NCBI GenBank assembly: GCA_965218875.1
Contig: OZ244707.1
Span: 124,001 to 188,000 of the forward strand
Direction: 5' to 3'
DNA length: 64,000 bases
From: CBDCMJ01 sp965218875
Lineage (GTDB): Bacteria; Chloroflexota; Dehalococcoidia; Lucifugimonadales; UBA3495
Under the pieces are notes generated by a model. The model saw nothing but the letters and a program-made list of their open reading frames with translations, made no database searches and had not been told where the DNA came from. The translations under genes and the position numbers were made by a program. This document shows, in pieces, positions 43,268-52,765 of the stretch (its first letter is position 1; each line of letters starts with the position of its first letter).

Positions 43268-44404
43268 CTAGCTGTCGCCGTCGGTGTCGGCGAACCCCAC
43301 GGAGACGCCGAGGAGGCTGACGATTTCGGTGTTTAGGACCCGCTGCATGTCCTTGATACGGTCGTAGGCTGCCATGACCTGGGCGGGGTTGGCTTCGAGC
43401 TGTGAGATGATGCTGCCGTCGAGATTGCCGACGGCGGCTATTGCCGCCTCAATGGCGGCCAGCATTCTCGCGTCGATTTCCGACGAGAGGGGACGCACCC
43501 GGTCTGAGAGCCCCAACTCACCTTCCCCTCCCCGGTATATCCGGGAGATGCCGTCCAGTTGACTTAGCAAGTCTTGCCGCGTGTTGTCGGCGTCGCCGGC
43601 TGGGATGGCCCCGGCGTCCGCGGGACCGTCGAGGCCCAGGGCCGGAGCCAGACGCATATTAGCAATGGCGCGCACCTGAAACACCAGCGAGCGTATCGCC
43701 ACGGCCTCGGCCTCGCGGTCCAGAAGTGAGACTGGGGCGGTTCCCTCGTAATAGCCCGCGTATCCGGGCTCTTCCCCCGCGCCCTTCCAGGCAGCGAGGA
43801 TGCCGTCGGCCTCGTCCTTGGCCACCGCGGCCACCGCGCGCACGTATGCGCAGCGGAGTTCGCCGTCGGTCCCTTGGGCAAGGGCGCCGCTGCCTGGCCC
43901 GAACAACAGGTATTCGGCAGCGCTTAGACCGCGCTGAGTAGCGGGGAGGTATTGGTTTACACGCTCTTTTGTGATCGACTCACCCTCGGCCAGACGCCCG
44001 TCGATTTTGGCGGTGTCGATGGGCCACCAGTCCACCAGAGATGCGGAGCGGCGTTCCATGGCTGGGCCGAAACGGAAGGACTCGGTCCTCAACCACGCTT
44101 TCCGCGCCGCCCGCCAGTCCTGCCTGGCTACCTCCAGTCCCGCGTCCCCGGGACTGGCGCACAAGACTTCCAGCGACCGCTCCCATTGCGCCAGGCTTGA
44201 CGACACCTCAGTGTAGCCGGGGAGTATCACCCGCGAAGTGAGACTTCGCAGGACCTCGGCGCGGCCTGCTTTGCCGGCGGTGGCCGCGCCCGGCGGGGCT
44301 CCGACGTTGGGCGTATCAGGAGTGGCCGCCGCGCCGCAGGAAATTGCGGCCGGCAGTAGAAACGCCGCGACGGCCGAAATCGTCAGGAGTTTGATTTGTT
44401 TCAT
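43268..44404 (-). CDS. Imelysin-family lipoprotein (IrpA/EfeO-like), second copy
   Basis: 378 residues. Signal peptide with lipobox AAISC, then an imelysin peptidase-like helical bundle. The family GxHxxE motif appears as GLSAAEYLLFG, so the histidine is replaced by serine, as in the GLPALE-type subgroup. Probably binds iron or another metal at the cell surface. Start MKQIK preferred because the lipoprotein signal follows at once; a longer N-terminus starts at 44446. Third gene of the operon. Confidence 0.8.
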   Translation of the reverse strand: MKQIKLLTISAVAAFLLPAAISCGAAATPDTPNVGAPPGAATAGKAGRAEVLRSLTSRVILPGYTEVSSSLAQWERSLEVLCASPGDAGLEVARQDWRAARKAWLRTESFRFGPAMERRSASLVDWWPIDTAKIDGRLAEGESITKERVNQYLPATQRGLSAAEYLLFGPGSGALAQGTDGELRCAYVRAVAAVAKDEADGILAAWKGAGEEPGYAGYYEGTAPVSLLDREAEAVAIRSLVFQVRAIANMRLAPALGLDGPADAGAIPAGDADNTRQDLLSQLDGISRIYRGGEGELGLSDRVRPLSSEIDARMLAAIEAAIAAVGNLDGSIISQLEANPAQVMAAYDRIKDMQRVLNTEIVSLLGVSVGFADTDGDS

Positions 44405-44456
44405 GGACTGGACCAAGTGGCGAATCACCGCAATCGTGAATGGCAAAGTTCTTGGA

Positions 44457-45974
44457 CTATAACGATTCCAGGAACCGGATAAGGGTCTCTCGTTCCTCTT
44501 TGGTAAACGCCTTGAAAGCGTCGCTGGAGCCGGCTCCCTCGCCGCCGTGCCACAATATCGCCTCGCTCAGACTGCGGGCACGTCCGTCGTGAAGGAACAT
44601 GGTGTGGCCGTTTACCGTTTCCACCAACCCGATGCCCCATAAGGGCGGAGTGCGCCACTCCTGTCCTCCGGCGTCGAAGTCCGGCCGTCCGTCGGCAAGT
44701 CCCGGCCCCATGTCGTGGAGCAGCAGGTCGGTATAGGGATAGATGGTCTGGTTGCTCAACGCCTCTATTTGGTGTTTGCCGGTGGTGTGCTTTGGCGTGT
44801 GGCAGACGGCGCAGCCGGCATCGGCGAATAACCGCGCACCGCTTTCCACCTGCGGGTCGCCGGGGTCGCGCATGGCGGGGACGGCCAGGGTCTGAGTGTA
44901 TAGGACGACCTTCGCCAGCCGGTCCACGGGGATTTCCGGCATCCCGCCATTCGGCGCAGCCAAGCAGTCCGCCTGGGCGGACGTACAGTTCTCCGTCGGA
45001 AAGATGGCAGAGGTGATGCCGAGGTCTCCCAAAAAGGCGCCGGCCGTCTGCTGTTCCACCGAGGGCTGGTTGGCTTTCCAGCCGAAGCGACCCACAGTTA
45101 GGACGCCGTCGCGCGCGTCCCAGACCATGTTGGCCCTGCCGGATATCCCGTCTTCGTCCGCGTCATCCGGGTCGGCCGCCGCTAGGAGGTCGGCTTCCGG
45201 GATAGCCTCCAGCAACCCCATGCCGACGATGGCGGGGGCAACTCGGGGCGACGACAGCGTCTCCGGACGCATTGGCCCGAAGGCCAGGCCGTGAAACTGA
45301 TAGATAGGTTGGCGCAGGCTGTAGGTCTGGCCGTCGCCGAATGCTCCGGCGACCTCTCGATAGAGTATGGTGAACTCCCCTTCGGCGGGAACTCCGACGA
45401 TGGCGCGGTCCTGCAGTTGGCCGCCATAGACCGGCTCCGGCACAGGGCCTCCCTGGGTGGTGTGGCCCGGCAGGCTCAGACGGACCAAGAGGCCCCGTTG
45501 CCCGTCCTCGGCGTCGTCGGGGGGCTTGCCTCGCCCGTCCAGGTGGTGGCAGGAGCTGCAGGACAGGGCGTTGAACGTTGGCCCGAGCCCGTCACGCGCA
45601 CCGGTGGACGCGGGAGCCGTGACCCAGTTCTGGCGGAAGAAGCTGTTGCCCACGGCGAAGGTGCGCCGCTGATCACGGGTAAGGTTGCGGGCCGGCAGGC
45701 CGAAGGAGTTGCGGGTCGTGATGAAGGCGGTGGTATCGCCGCCCAGGGTCTCGACCAGCCTCCAGTCACTCCCGTCAATCCCGGTGGGTGCGGCGGGTCC
45801 GCCGCGGCAACCGAAGGCGGCCGCCAGCACCACCGGCAGAGTGACCAGCGCCGCTGCCAAGCCCAGCAGAGCCACTCGCCGGAGGGAATGAGTCTGCGGC
45901 CCGCCCGGGGGCACTGCCCGCAGACAGGCGGGCGTCGCCGGCAGTGCCCCCGGTGTTCCGTCCGGTTGAGGCAC
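44457..45974 (-). CDS. Di-heme oxidoreductase (DUF1111/thiol-oxidoreductase type), lipoprotein-like
   Basis: 505 residues. An N-terminal hydrophobic segment ends in a lipobox-like AAFGC. Two c-type heme sites CSSCHH and CAVCH mark the DHOR family, which sits with imelysins in iron-uptake clusters. RTPPLWGIGL and FLHDGRARSL are family signatures. It lies between two imelysin genes (43 bases after the first). GTG start, weak RBS. Confidence 0.87.
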   Translation of the reverse strand: MPQPDGTPGALPATPACLRAVPPGGPQTHSLRRVALLGLAAALVTLPVVLAAAFGCRGGPAAPTGIDGSDWRLVETLGGDTTAFITTRNSFGLPARNLTRDQRRTFAVGNSFFRQNWVTAPASTGARDGLGPTFNALSCSSCHHLDGRGKPPDDAEDGQRGLLVRLSLPGHTTQGGPVPEPVYGGQLQDRAIVGVPAEGEFTILYREVAGAFGDGQTYSLRQPIYQFHGLAFGPMRPETLSSPRVAPAIVGMGLLEAIPEADLLAAADPDDADEDGISGRANMVWDARDGVLTVGRFGWKANQPSVEQQTAGAFLGDLGITSAIFPTENCTSAQADCLAAPNGGMPEIPVDRLAKVVLYTQTLAVPAMRDPGDPQVESGARLFADAGCAVCHTPKHTTGKHQIEALSNQTIYPYTDLLLHDMGPGLADGRPDFDAGGQEWRTPPLWGIGLVETVNGHTMFLHDGRARSLSEAILWHGGEGAGSSDAFKAFTKEERETLIRFLESL

Positions 45975-46016
45975 TGCTCATGCGCCTGTTTCGAGTAATA
46001 GACCCCGAGACATCCC

Positions 46017-47221
46017 CTAGCTGACGCTAATGGTGATTCCGATCTGCTCGGCAGCCGACACGATACTGTCGGTCTGGCCTTCCAATGACTCGATGGTCTT
46101 GAGCACCGATTCTCGCCCCGGATCGTTATTGGGAATGGTGCCGCGCAGGTGCCAGTCGAAGGGGCTCGGGATGCTGGAGGCCAGAGCGACACTTGTGCTT
46201 ATCTCCCGGTGGAGACTGACGGCCAGGTCGTCATCGACCGCAGCCACCAAGTCCATGATTCCGGGGCCGGCCACCAGTCCGTAATCGCCGGTGTAGACCA
46301 TCTGGATTCCCCGGGCGTTGCCGATGATGTCGGCGGTGGTGTTGTCGGAGAAGCAGGAGTGCTCGTCTTCCTGAGACCGCTCTTCGTAGGCGACAGTCAT
46401 GCGCTCGCCGGCCAACTCGCCGCGGCTCAACTCGCCGATGCCGGTAATAATGTTGTTCAGCGCCCCGTCCTGGTCCATAGACGTGAACTCGGCGCGGTAG
46501 TTCCCGGAAACGCCTGGGGCCCAGGCGTCAACGAGGCTTTGCAAGTGAACCAGCAGAAGGTCGGACGCGGTTGCCAGGTACTTGCCACGGCGGTCGGCGT
46601 TCTCGTTGGTGGTGTAGTCCTCCAGCGGGCGGCTGCCGGGACCGTTTTCGTTGAGATCCTGGCCCCAGAGCAAGAACTCGATAGTGTGCCAACCCGTGGA
46701 GACGTTCTCCTCACCGCCCTCTTCGTTCAGCGACGCTATGAGTCCGGCGTCGATGGTCGGAAATGTATCAGGGTCGTTGATGATGCCGGCGGTTGGGTTT
46801 CCCTCCACGTAATCAACGTAGGCTTCGTCCATAGGCCAAGCGTTGATCAGTCCTTCGGGTCCGTCCTCCTCGTTGTCAATGGGACCCCCGTAGAAACGGA
46901 ACGCCTCGGTGGGCCCATAGTGATCGCGGGCAATAAGCCAAGCCCGCTTGGCGCCTTCCAGCGTGGAAGGGGTGGGATTGGACAGGAAGGTGTCGATGGC
47001 GCCATCCATCGCGGTGGCCGACATCAAGCTTTGAGTGTAAAGGGCGTGGACTCCGTCGGCGTAGTTGACCACCACCTCGTCCTTCAATTGGCCGATGTCC
47101 GGAGCCTCCGGGGTAGGGACAGGGGTGGATGTTGGCGGCGGCCCCCCCCACAGGCTAGAGTCAGCGCCGACAGCAACCCGATGATCAACGCTGCCCAAAG
47201 GACACCTAGTCGTCCGGCCAT
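46017..47221 (-). CDS. Imelysin-family lipoprotein, frame break at a G8 tract
   Basis: The body (from about residue 28) reads as an imelysin domain with intact GWHTIE (GxHxxE) and EFLLWG. The N-terminus in the same frame is nonsensical, while another frame gives a perfect lipoprotein signal from ATG 47221: MAGRLGVLWAALIIGLL, then SALTLAC, with an AGGGAGG RBS. The two are separated by eight G (47142-47149), directly after the lipobox Cys24. One more G would restore a 401-residue protein. Either an indel in a homopolymer, a real mutation, or a phase-variable switch. Called as one gene. Confidence 0.75.
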
Positions 47222-47312
47222 AGTTGTCGCCTCCCTAAGAAATGCCCGTGTATCGGCTAGAACCTATGTATGGAGAGTGCGATAAGGGCAGTATATATTA
47301 AATTGATTGAAG

Positions 47313-47342
47313 TGTATACACGATTCATTGATATTAGTCAAT
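47313..47342 (-). promoter_or_regulatory. Regulated promoter of the imelysin operon
   Basis: On the minus strand TTGACT (47336-47341), 17-base spacer, TATACA (47313-47318). Two palindromes overlap it: ATTGA-TATTAG-TCAAT (47327-47342) over the -35 and GTGTATACAC (47312-47321) over the -10. The surrounding 47270-47400 is markedly AT-rich compared with the rest. A metal-responsive repressor is plausible. Confidence 0.6.
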
Positions 47343-47579
47343 AGACGATATATTCATGAGTTATACCTATCTTACTAAGAATCTGTGAACAATGTCATTA
47401 ACTCGCGGCTACACAAGATAAGGGATCGGAGAGACAGCGGCAGAGGTTAGGGCGGTAGGGGACGGTCATCAACACGCTGTGCCTACTGGCAAGGAGGACC
47501 GGGTTCGCTCTCCCCCGGTGGTGCGGTCAGCCGGCGGCCAAACCCCCAGTCCAAGCCGCCAAGCCGTCCCGGTCGCCGG

Positions 47580-49277
47580 CTACTCCTCCGTGATGTACAC
47601 GTACCTGAACCTGGGGATGGATATGGGGAAGAGCTCGTACCCTTTGACATTGGGCTTCAGCAATACGTAACCGCCCGTTTCGTGCCACAGCGGTACCCAT
47701 GGGGCGTCGTCCAGTATCTGCTGCTCCACCCGGTGGTAAGTCCGGAACCTCTCCGCTTCGTCCAGCTCCCCCCGGGCCTGCTCCAGTTGACGGTCGACTT
47801 CCGCGTTGGAGTAGCGGCCGTAGTTGTTGCCGCTCTCGGAGTGGAACAACACGTCCAGGAAATTCTCCGGGTCGATGTAGTCTGCGGTCCAGGCCAGGCC
47901 GCCCAACATCTGGAAGCGGGAGTTTCTGATGTCCTCCAGGAATATGGGCCAGGCGGTCTGCAGGATGTCCATCTCGATGCCCAAGGTCTCCTGCCAGGTC
48001 TGGACGATGGCTTGCATCACGGGACTCACCGGCGCGCCGAAGGAGCCCGGAAGGGACAGGGTTATGCCGGGGAAGTTGTCCAGGTCTTGGCCGTACTTGG
48101 ACTCTTGGAGGAGCCGCACGGCCTTCTCGGGATCGAAAGAATAGCCTTCAATTTCGGGGGTATAGGCGGGGAATCCCGGAGGAAGGATGCCGCCGCCGGG
48201 GCTGACCAAGTCGTCCAACAGGGTCGCGGCCAGCCTGTCTTTGTCCACCGCGTAGTTCAGGGCCTGTCTCACCTTGACGTCGTCGAAGGGGGGGCGATCG
48301 ACGTTCATACCGAAGTAGGTGACAGTGAAGGTGGGAGGCGCCTCGATCACTTCCTCGCGCAGCGGGTTTGACGGGTCGAGGGCGATCTCCGCGCCCGGGG
48401 CGCTCAACCCGGTGACGTGAATCTCGTCGTTCTCGTACATCAGCAGCGCGTCGCCACCGCTGAGCAGGAAACTCACCTCTCCCAGCTTGGCCGGCTCCAG
48501 GTGGTACAGATCGTTGCGGGTCAGCCGAAGCCGGTCGCCGAACTCGTACTCGGCCAGCTTGAAGGGCCCCGTGCCGTTTGGGTTCTCGAGCCAGTCCGGG
48601 TTGCCCTCGACGTTGTTGCGGTCGAGCACGAAAGACGAGAGGTGAGTCAGCTTGGCCAGAAAATATGCCCTCGGCGCGTCGAGGGTGATGGATATGGTGT
48701 GATCGTCCAATACTTGGACTCCTGCCACGCTGGCGGCGCGGCCTCCCAGCTTGTCGTTGAATCCGACGATGTCTCCCAGGAAAGACCCCGACAACACCGA
48801 CTGGGTAGCCGGGTCGGCCACCCGTTCGAAGGACCACTTGACGTCTCGCGCGGTTACCGGTCTGCCGTCGTGGAACTTGGCGCCCCGTCTGAGGTTGAAC
48901 GTGTAGGTCTTGCCCCCGTTGCTGATGGTCCATCCCTCGGCCAGGTCTCCGGCTAGCTGCAGGTCCCGGTCTATGGTCACCAGCCCGCCGAAGATCTCGT
49001 GTATGTATATGGCAGACTCGGCGTCCGCGGCGAGGTGAGGGTCCAGCGTGGTCGGCTCCGGCCCCAGCCGCAGCAGCGTGGCGTCGGCCGCGATTTTCTC
49101 CGGGGGGCCAACTGATGGCGCCGGCGTATCCGGGGTCACCGTGGGCTCCGCCGTAGGTGCGGCGGTGGGCTCCAGAGTCGCCGTCGGCTGGGGCTCCGGG
49201 GTCGCGGTGCCGGCTTGGGACCCGCAGGCCAGGCCAGCCAGCAGCGGGACCAGCAGCAGCAGCCAAAGAAGCCTCAT
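47580..49277 (-). CDS. Peptide/nickel-type ABC substrate-binding lipoprotein
   Basis: 565 residues. Lipobox LAGLAC, then a Pro/Thr-rich linker, then a DppA/OppA (SBP_bac_5) domain. LAEGWTISNGGKTYTFNLR and RQALNYAVDKDRL are cluster-5 signatures. No permease or ATPase gene is next to it, so the transporter partners must lie elsewhere. Confidence 0.88.
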   Translation of the reverse strand: MRLLWLLLLVPLLAGLACGSQAGTATPEPQPTATLEPTAAPTAEPTVTPDTPAPSVGPPEKIAADATLLRLGPEPTTLDPHLAADAESAIYIHEIFGGLVTIDRDLQLAGDLAEGWTISNGGKTYTFNLRRGAKFHDGRPVTARDVKWSFERVADPATQSVLSGSFLGDIVGFNDKLGGRAASVAGVQVLDDHTISITLDAPRAYFLAKLTHLSSFVLDRNNVEGNPDWLENPNGTGPFKLAEYEFGDRLRLTRNDLYHLEPAKLGEVSFLLSGGDALLMYENDEIHVTGLSAPGAEIALDPSNPLREEVIEAPPTFTVTYFGMNVDRPPFDDVKVRQALNYAVDKDRLAATLLDDLVSPGGGILPPGFPAYTPEIEGYSFDPEKAVRLLQESKYGQDLDNFPGITLSLPGSFGAPVSPVMQAIVQTWQETLGIEMDILQTAWPIFLEDIRNSRFQMLGGLAWTADYIDPENFLDVLFHSESGNNYGRYSNAEVDRQLEQARGELDEAERFRTYHRVEQQILDDAPWVPLWHETGGYVLLKPNVKGYELFPISIPRFRYVYITEE

Positions 49278-49481
49278 ATTGCCCTCCAGCCGTTTCGCCC
49301 CGCTGGGCTCGGGATTGCCGGATTGCCCGGTATTTCCAGTCTGACGCTTGCCCGCTAAGCCTTGGAATTCTGACGGGGAGGGTGTCCGCGGCAGTTGGGT
49401 GTATTCACCGGGAAAGGCCCCAGGATTGTCTACCCCGGGGCCTTGTCCATGGACTTGGGAGCCGCTGCGCGCCGCGGGTTG

Positions 49482-50675
49482 CTAACGGGCCGCGGCCGCC
49501 GCGGTCTTGGCGCTGAAGGCCGGAATCACTTCCCTGCCGAACAACTGGATGGACTCCATGACCTTGTCGTGGGGCACCGTCTCGGTTTGCATGATCATCA
49601 TGACCTGGTCAACGTCGATGTCTTCGTACATCTGGACGGCCTTGATGCAACTCTCCGGATTGCCGGCGATTATGACCCCCCGGTCGGACAGGGTATTGGC
49701 GTTCAGCTGGGCGATGGAAGCCCGGGCCGCGCCGGGGCCGGAGTCCAGGGAGATGCCGGCCTGGGCCGCCTGCTCCTTGTGGGCGTCGTCGGACTGCCGG
49801 AGCCAGCGCCCGAAGTCCGCGGTCAGGTGGTCGGGCACGCCGCCCCAGGCTTCGAGCAGCTCCTCATAGGCGTTGATGCGCCCCTGGATGTATGGCTTGT
49901 CCGGCCCGTAGAAGGTCTTCATGGACTGGGCGCAGAGTTCCTTGGCTTCCTGGTCGTCTTCTCCGCAAACGGCGAACACGTTGTTGCCCCAGAAGTTGTT
50001 GACGAAAGCGCCCACCGGGGCGGCGCGCTTGACGGCCTCCCGGTATGCCTTTACGTGCTCGGCCAGGATCTCTACGGCATAGGACGAGGAGGACAGCACG
50101 CCGATTCCCTTTTCCGCGGCCAACCGGAAGCTGTCGGCCTGGGTGCAAGCCAAGTACATCCGGGGATGGGGCTTCTGGAACACCCGGGGCAGGACCCTCC
50201 GCGTGGGCACGTTCCAGAAGTTCCCCTCCCAGGAAAACTCGTCAGCCTGCCAGATTTGGGGGAGCATGGTGATGGCTTCTTCCCACCGGTCACGGGTTTC
50301 CCGGGGGTCTATGCCCTGCCCCACCTGCTCATAGGCGTTGGAGCGGCCCGTCCCAAACTCCACGCGGCCGTCGGTAAGCTGGTCTACCATGGCAACCCGC
50401 TCGGCAATCCTCACCGGGTGGTGGTTGGGCAGTATCGACACCCCAAAGCCGATTCTGATGTTCTTGGTCCGCTGGCTGAGGGCGCCGAACAACACCTCGG
50501 GGCAGGGGGAACCGGAGAAGCCCATCAGGAAGTGGTGCTCGACGAACCACAGGTTGTCGAACCCCATCCGGTCGGCCAGTTCGCACTGCTCTAGGGTCTC
50601 CTTGTACAGGCTGTTCCAGTCAACGTCGTTGCCCTGATAGGGCCGCTGCGCTTCGTACAGTAGGCCGAACTTCAT
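49482..50675 (-). CDS. LLM-class flavin-dependent oxidoreductase
   Basis: 397 residues. MKFGLLYEAQRPYQG, GFDNLWFVEHHFL, IRIGFGVSILPNHHPV and TDGRVEFGTGRS belong to the larger alkanal/bacterial-luciferase-type subgroup (FVEHHFLMGFSGSP is typical). Shorter C-terminal pieces GNPESCIKAVQMYEDI are common there. Fifth LLM gene of the window. Confidence 0.87.
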   Translation of the reverse strand: MKFGLLYEAQRPYQGNDVDWNSLYKETLEQCELADRMGFDNLWFVEHHFLMGFSGSPCPEVLFGALSQRTKNIRIGFGVSILPNHHPVRIAERVAMVDQLTDGRVEFGTGRSNAYEQVGQGIDPRETRDRWEEAITMLPQIWQADEFSWEGNFWNVPTRRVLPRVFQKPHPRMYLACTQADSFRLAAEKGIGVLSSSSYAVEILAEHVKAYREAVKRAAPVGAFVNNFWGNNVFAVCGEDDQEAKELCAQSMKTFYGPDKPYIQGRINAYEELLEAWGGVPDHLTADFGRWLRQSDDAHKEQAAQAGISLDSGPGAARASIAQLNANTLSDRGVIIAGNPESCIKAVQMYEDIDVDQVMMIMQTETVPHDKVMESIQLFGREVIPAFSAKTAAAAAR

Positions 50676-51971
50676 TCTCTTGCTCCTTGACGCTGGGGGT
50701 CTTTCCTAACCCGGCGGCGGCTGTTCGTCAGTTTGGACGCTCCGGCGTCCTCCCATCGTGTCCTCGAAGGTCATACTCCGGTCAGTATACCCCAGTCCCG
50801 CAGAAACCGTAACCGGGCCGCTCCGGTTGACAGGGTTATTCAATTGTCACCCGGGAAGGGCGCGGCAACCGCCGCCTCCATATCATCTCGAACCCGGCTT
50901 CCCTGTCATCCGGGACCCGGCTTCCCTGTCATCTCGGACCCGGCTTCCCTGTCATCCGGGACCCGGCTTCCCTGTCATTCCGAACCCGCTGCTTTTCTGT
51001 CATTCCGAACCCGTCGGATACGGGTGAGGAATCCCAAGCCGCTATCAGGAGCTAAGGTGAGCTGACCAGAGGCATTGGAGATTCCTAGCTGCACTCGGAA
51101 TCACCCTGGCCTTGCGGAGGCCATATAAGGGTAATGAAAATGACGGAGCGCCGAGCGGCTCACCACCAACGGCCGGGGCTTGCAGCTATGCATTTTAGAT
51201 TCCTCGTCGCTGCGCTCCAGCGGAATGACAGGGTGGGGCGTAGGGCAGCTCCTGCCAGGCTGCTAGCCCCTCCCAGTCATGCTCGGGCCTCGTACTCCGT
51301 CTATTTTCATGGTAGTGGCATTTGCCAACAATTAAATGACCCTGGGTAGCTGCCGCCTCTCCCTTGACAGCCCCGAAAGCCGATGCCCAAACTGAGACCA
51401 TAGCCTCCACACGCCACCTGCCCCAAACCCCCTTGACGCTCTTTGACCGGCGACTGGCCGCCCGCCACTCCTATAGGGGATCGGGAGGATTTCGCCCCGT
51501 GACCGATTCTTTGCCTATTCGTTCCCCATTCGTTCCAAACGAAACGAATCCAACCCCGCGCCCCGGCGGCCAGCCAGGCAACACCAACGCCCTCCGCCAC
51601 CAGGGTCATTCGATTATCGTTGAGAGGGTAGCCAACGACGTGTCGATAAGAGGTCGGCCATCGTCATTCCGAGCGCAGCCTAGGAATCTACGGCGTGTTG
51701 ACCCAAGCGTCCAACACGTCACCCTGAGCGTAGCCGAAAGGATCGGAATGGCATAGATGGGAAACACAAGCAAATTAGTGTCAACGCGCCCTAACGCCCC
51801 GCTTTGCAGACGGTCCATTGTCCGGCAGCCGGGCACGCGGTCAAGAGGTTTGGATTCCTCGTCGCCGCGCTCCGGCGGAATGACAGGGCCGCCGTCCTAA
51901 CCATATTCGAAAGGCCCCGGCTCAGGTTGACACCATTGGCCGGGTATACTTAAACTCCAACTCCCGGACCC
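50676..51971. repeat. Repeat-rich intergenic region
   Basis: Contains the 23-bp tandem repeats (50892-50983); the composite repeat in inverse orientation (about 51170-51245, agattcctcgtcgctgcgctccagcggaatgaca); cagggtcattcgattatc (51601); and a second copy at about 51845-51890. A frame at 51364-51756 carries PGGQPGNTNALRH, a motif common in small phage-like or accessory proteins, but it runs into repeats and looks like a fragment. Confidence 0.6.
50892..50983. repeat. 23-bp tandem repeat, four copies
   Basis: Each unit starts ACCCGGCTTCCCTGTCAT (50892, 50915, 50938, 50961). Contiguous, without spacers. A related unit follows at about 50984-51010 and ends in the GAGGAATCC motif of the dispersed repeat. 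Confidence 0.8.
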
Positions 51972-52730
51972 ATGCCGTTCGTTGAAGGCGGGGTTGCGAG
52001 GCCCCGCGGGTTTCGTAGTCTGCTCTCCGGTTTAGCCGCGTCACTCTCCCAAGAGCCGGGTGCCGGGGGCAGGCCGTCATCGAGGAGGCGTCAGTTGGCG
52101 ACCGAGGCTTCATCCTGGGCCAAGGGCGACGGGCCCCTGATAATACTTCTGGGAGGAGCGCCTGGTACCGGAAAGACCACCGTGGCCAACACGCTGCTGG
52201 AGGAGTTGGGCCTGTCCCATCACCTCAGCACCGGATTCATTCGCGCGTCCATTGTTCATCTGCTGCCCAAGAGCGACGTGCAGCTCCTGAGGCATCACAC
52301 CTACGACGCCTACCAGGCGCTGCCGGAAGCCGGGAACGCCCCGGGTGATGGGAGTGACCTGCTGCTGGAGGGCGCGATCCGGCAGTCGGCCCTGCTCAAG
52401 CCCGCCATCGAGTCTTGCATCAACCGGGCGATCCGGGAGGGCATCGGACTGGTGTTGGAAGGCAGCCACTTTCTGCCCGGTTTCCTGGAGCCCGGCATAC
52501 TCGAGGCCAGCCTGCTGTGCATCCTGGACGTGCCGGACCGGGAGGCGTTGAAGCGAAGGGTCCTCAGCCCCAACCACTCGCGCCGCACCCTGTCCGAGGA
52601 GCAGTTGGACCGTCTGGTCCGCCTCCAAGACGGCATCCTGGGCTTGGCGCGGGCCCACGGGCAGCCGGTGGTGGTGAACGAGGACCTGCCCTCGGCCATC
52701 CGGCAAATCCGCACCCTGGCCGACCGGTAG
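51972..52730 (+). CDS. P-loop kinase resembling 2-phosphoglycerate kinase
   Basis: 252 residues. Walker A GGAPGTGKTT (about 61-70), then STGFIRASI, LLLEGAIRQSALLKPAIESC and LVLEGSHFLPGF, the layout of 2-phosphoglycerate kinase-type AAA/kinase proteins. Archaeal homologues make cyclic 2,3-diphosphoglycerate precursor; the bacterial role is unknown. The N-terminus (first about 50 residues) looks atypical, so a later start (for example TTG 52094) is possible. Confidence 0.7.
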   Translation: MPFVEGGVARPRGFRSLLSGLAASLSQEPGAGGRPSSRRRQLATEASSWAKGDGPLIILLGGAPGTGKTTVANTLLEELGLSHHLSTGFIRASIVHLLPKSDVQLLRHHTYDAYQALPEAGNAPGDGSDLLLEGAIRQSALLKPAIESCINRAIREGIGLVLEGSHFLPGFLEPGILEASLLCILDVPDREALKRRVLSPNHSRRTLSEEQLDRLVRLQDGILGLARAHGQPVVVNEDLPSAIRQIRTLADR

Positions 52731-52765
52731 GGAGAAAATCCTCTCCCCTTCACGGCCGCCCCCCG

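Noticed and set aside
50892..50983. CRISPR array
   Set aside because: The 23-bp units are contiguous, with no spacers, and no cas genes are nearby.
51364..51756. 130-codon frame with PGGQPGNTNAL
   Set aside because: The motif is suggestive of an accessory protein, but the frame reads into dispersed repeats and lacks an RBS; at best a fragment.
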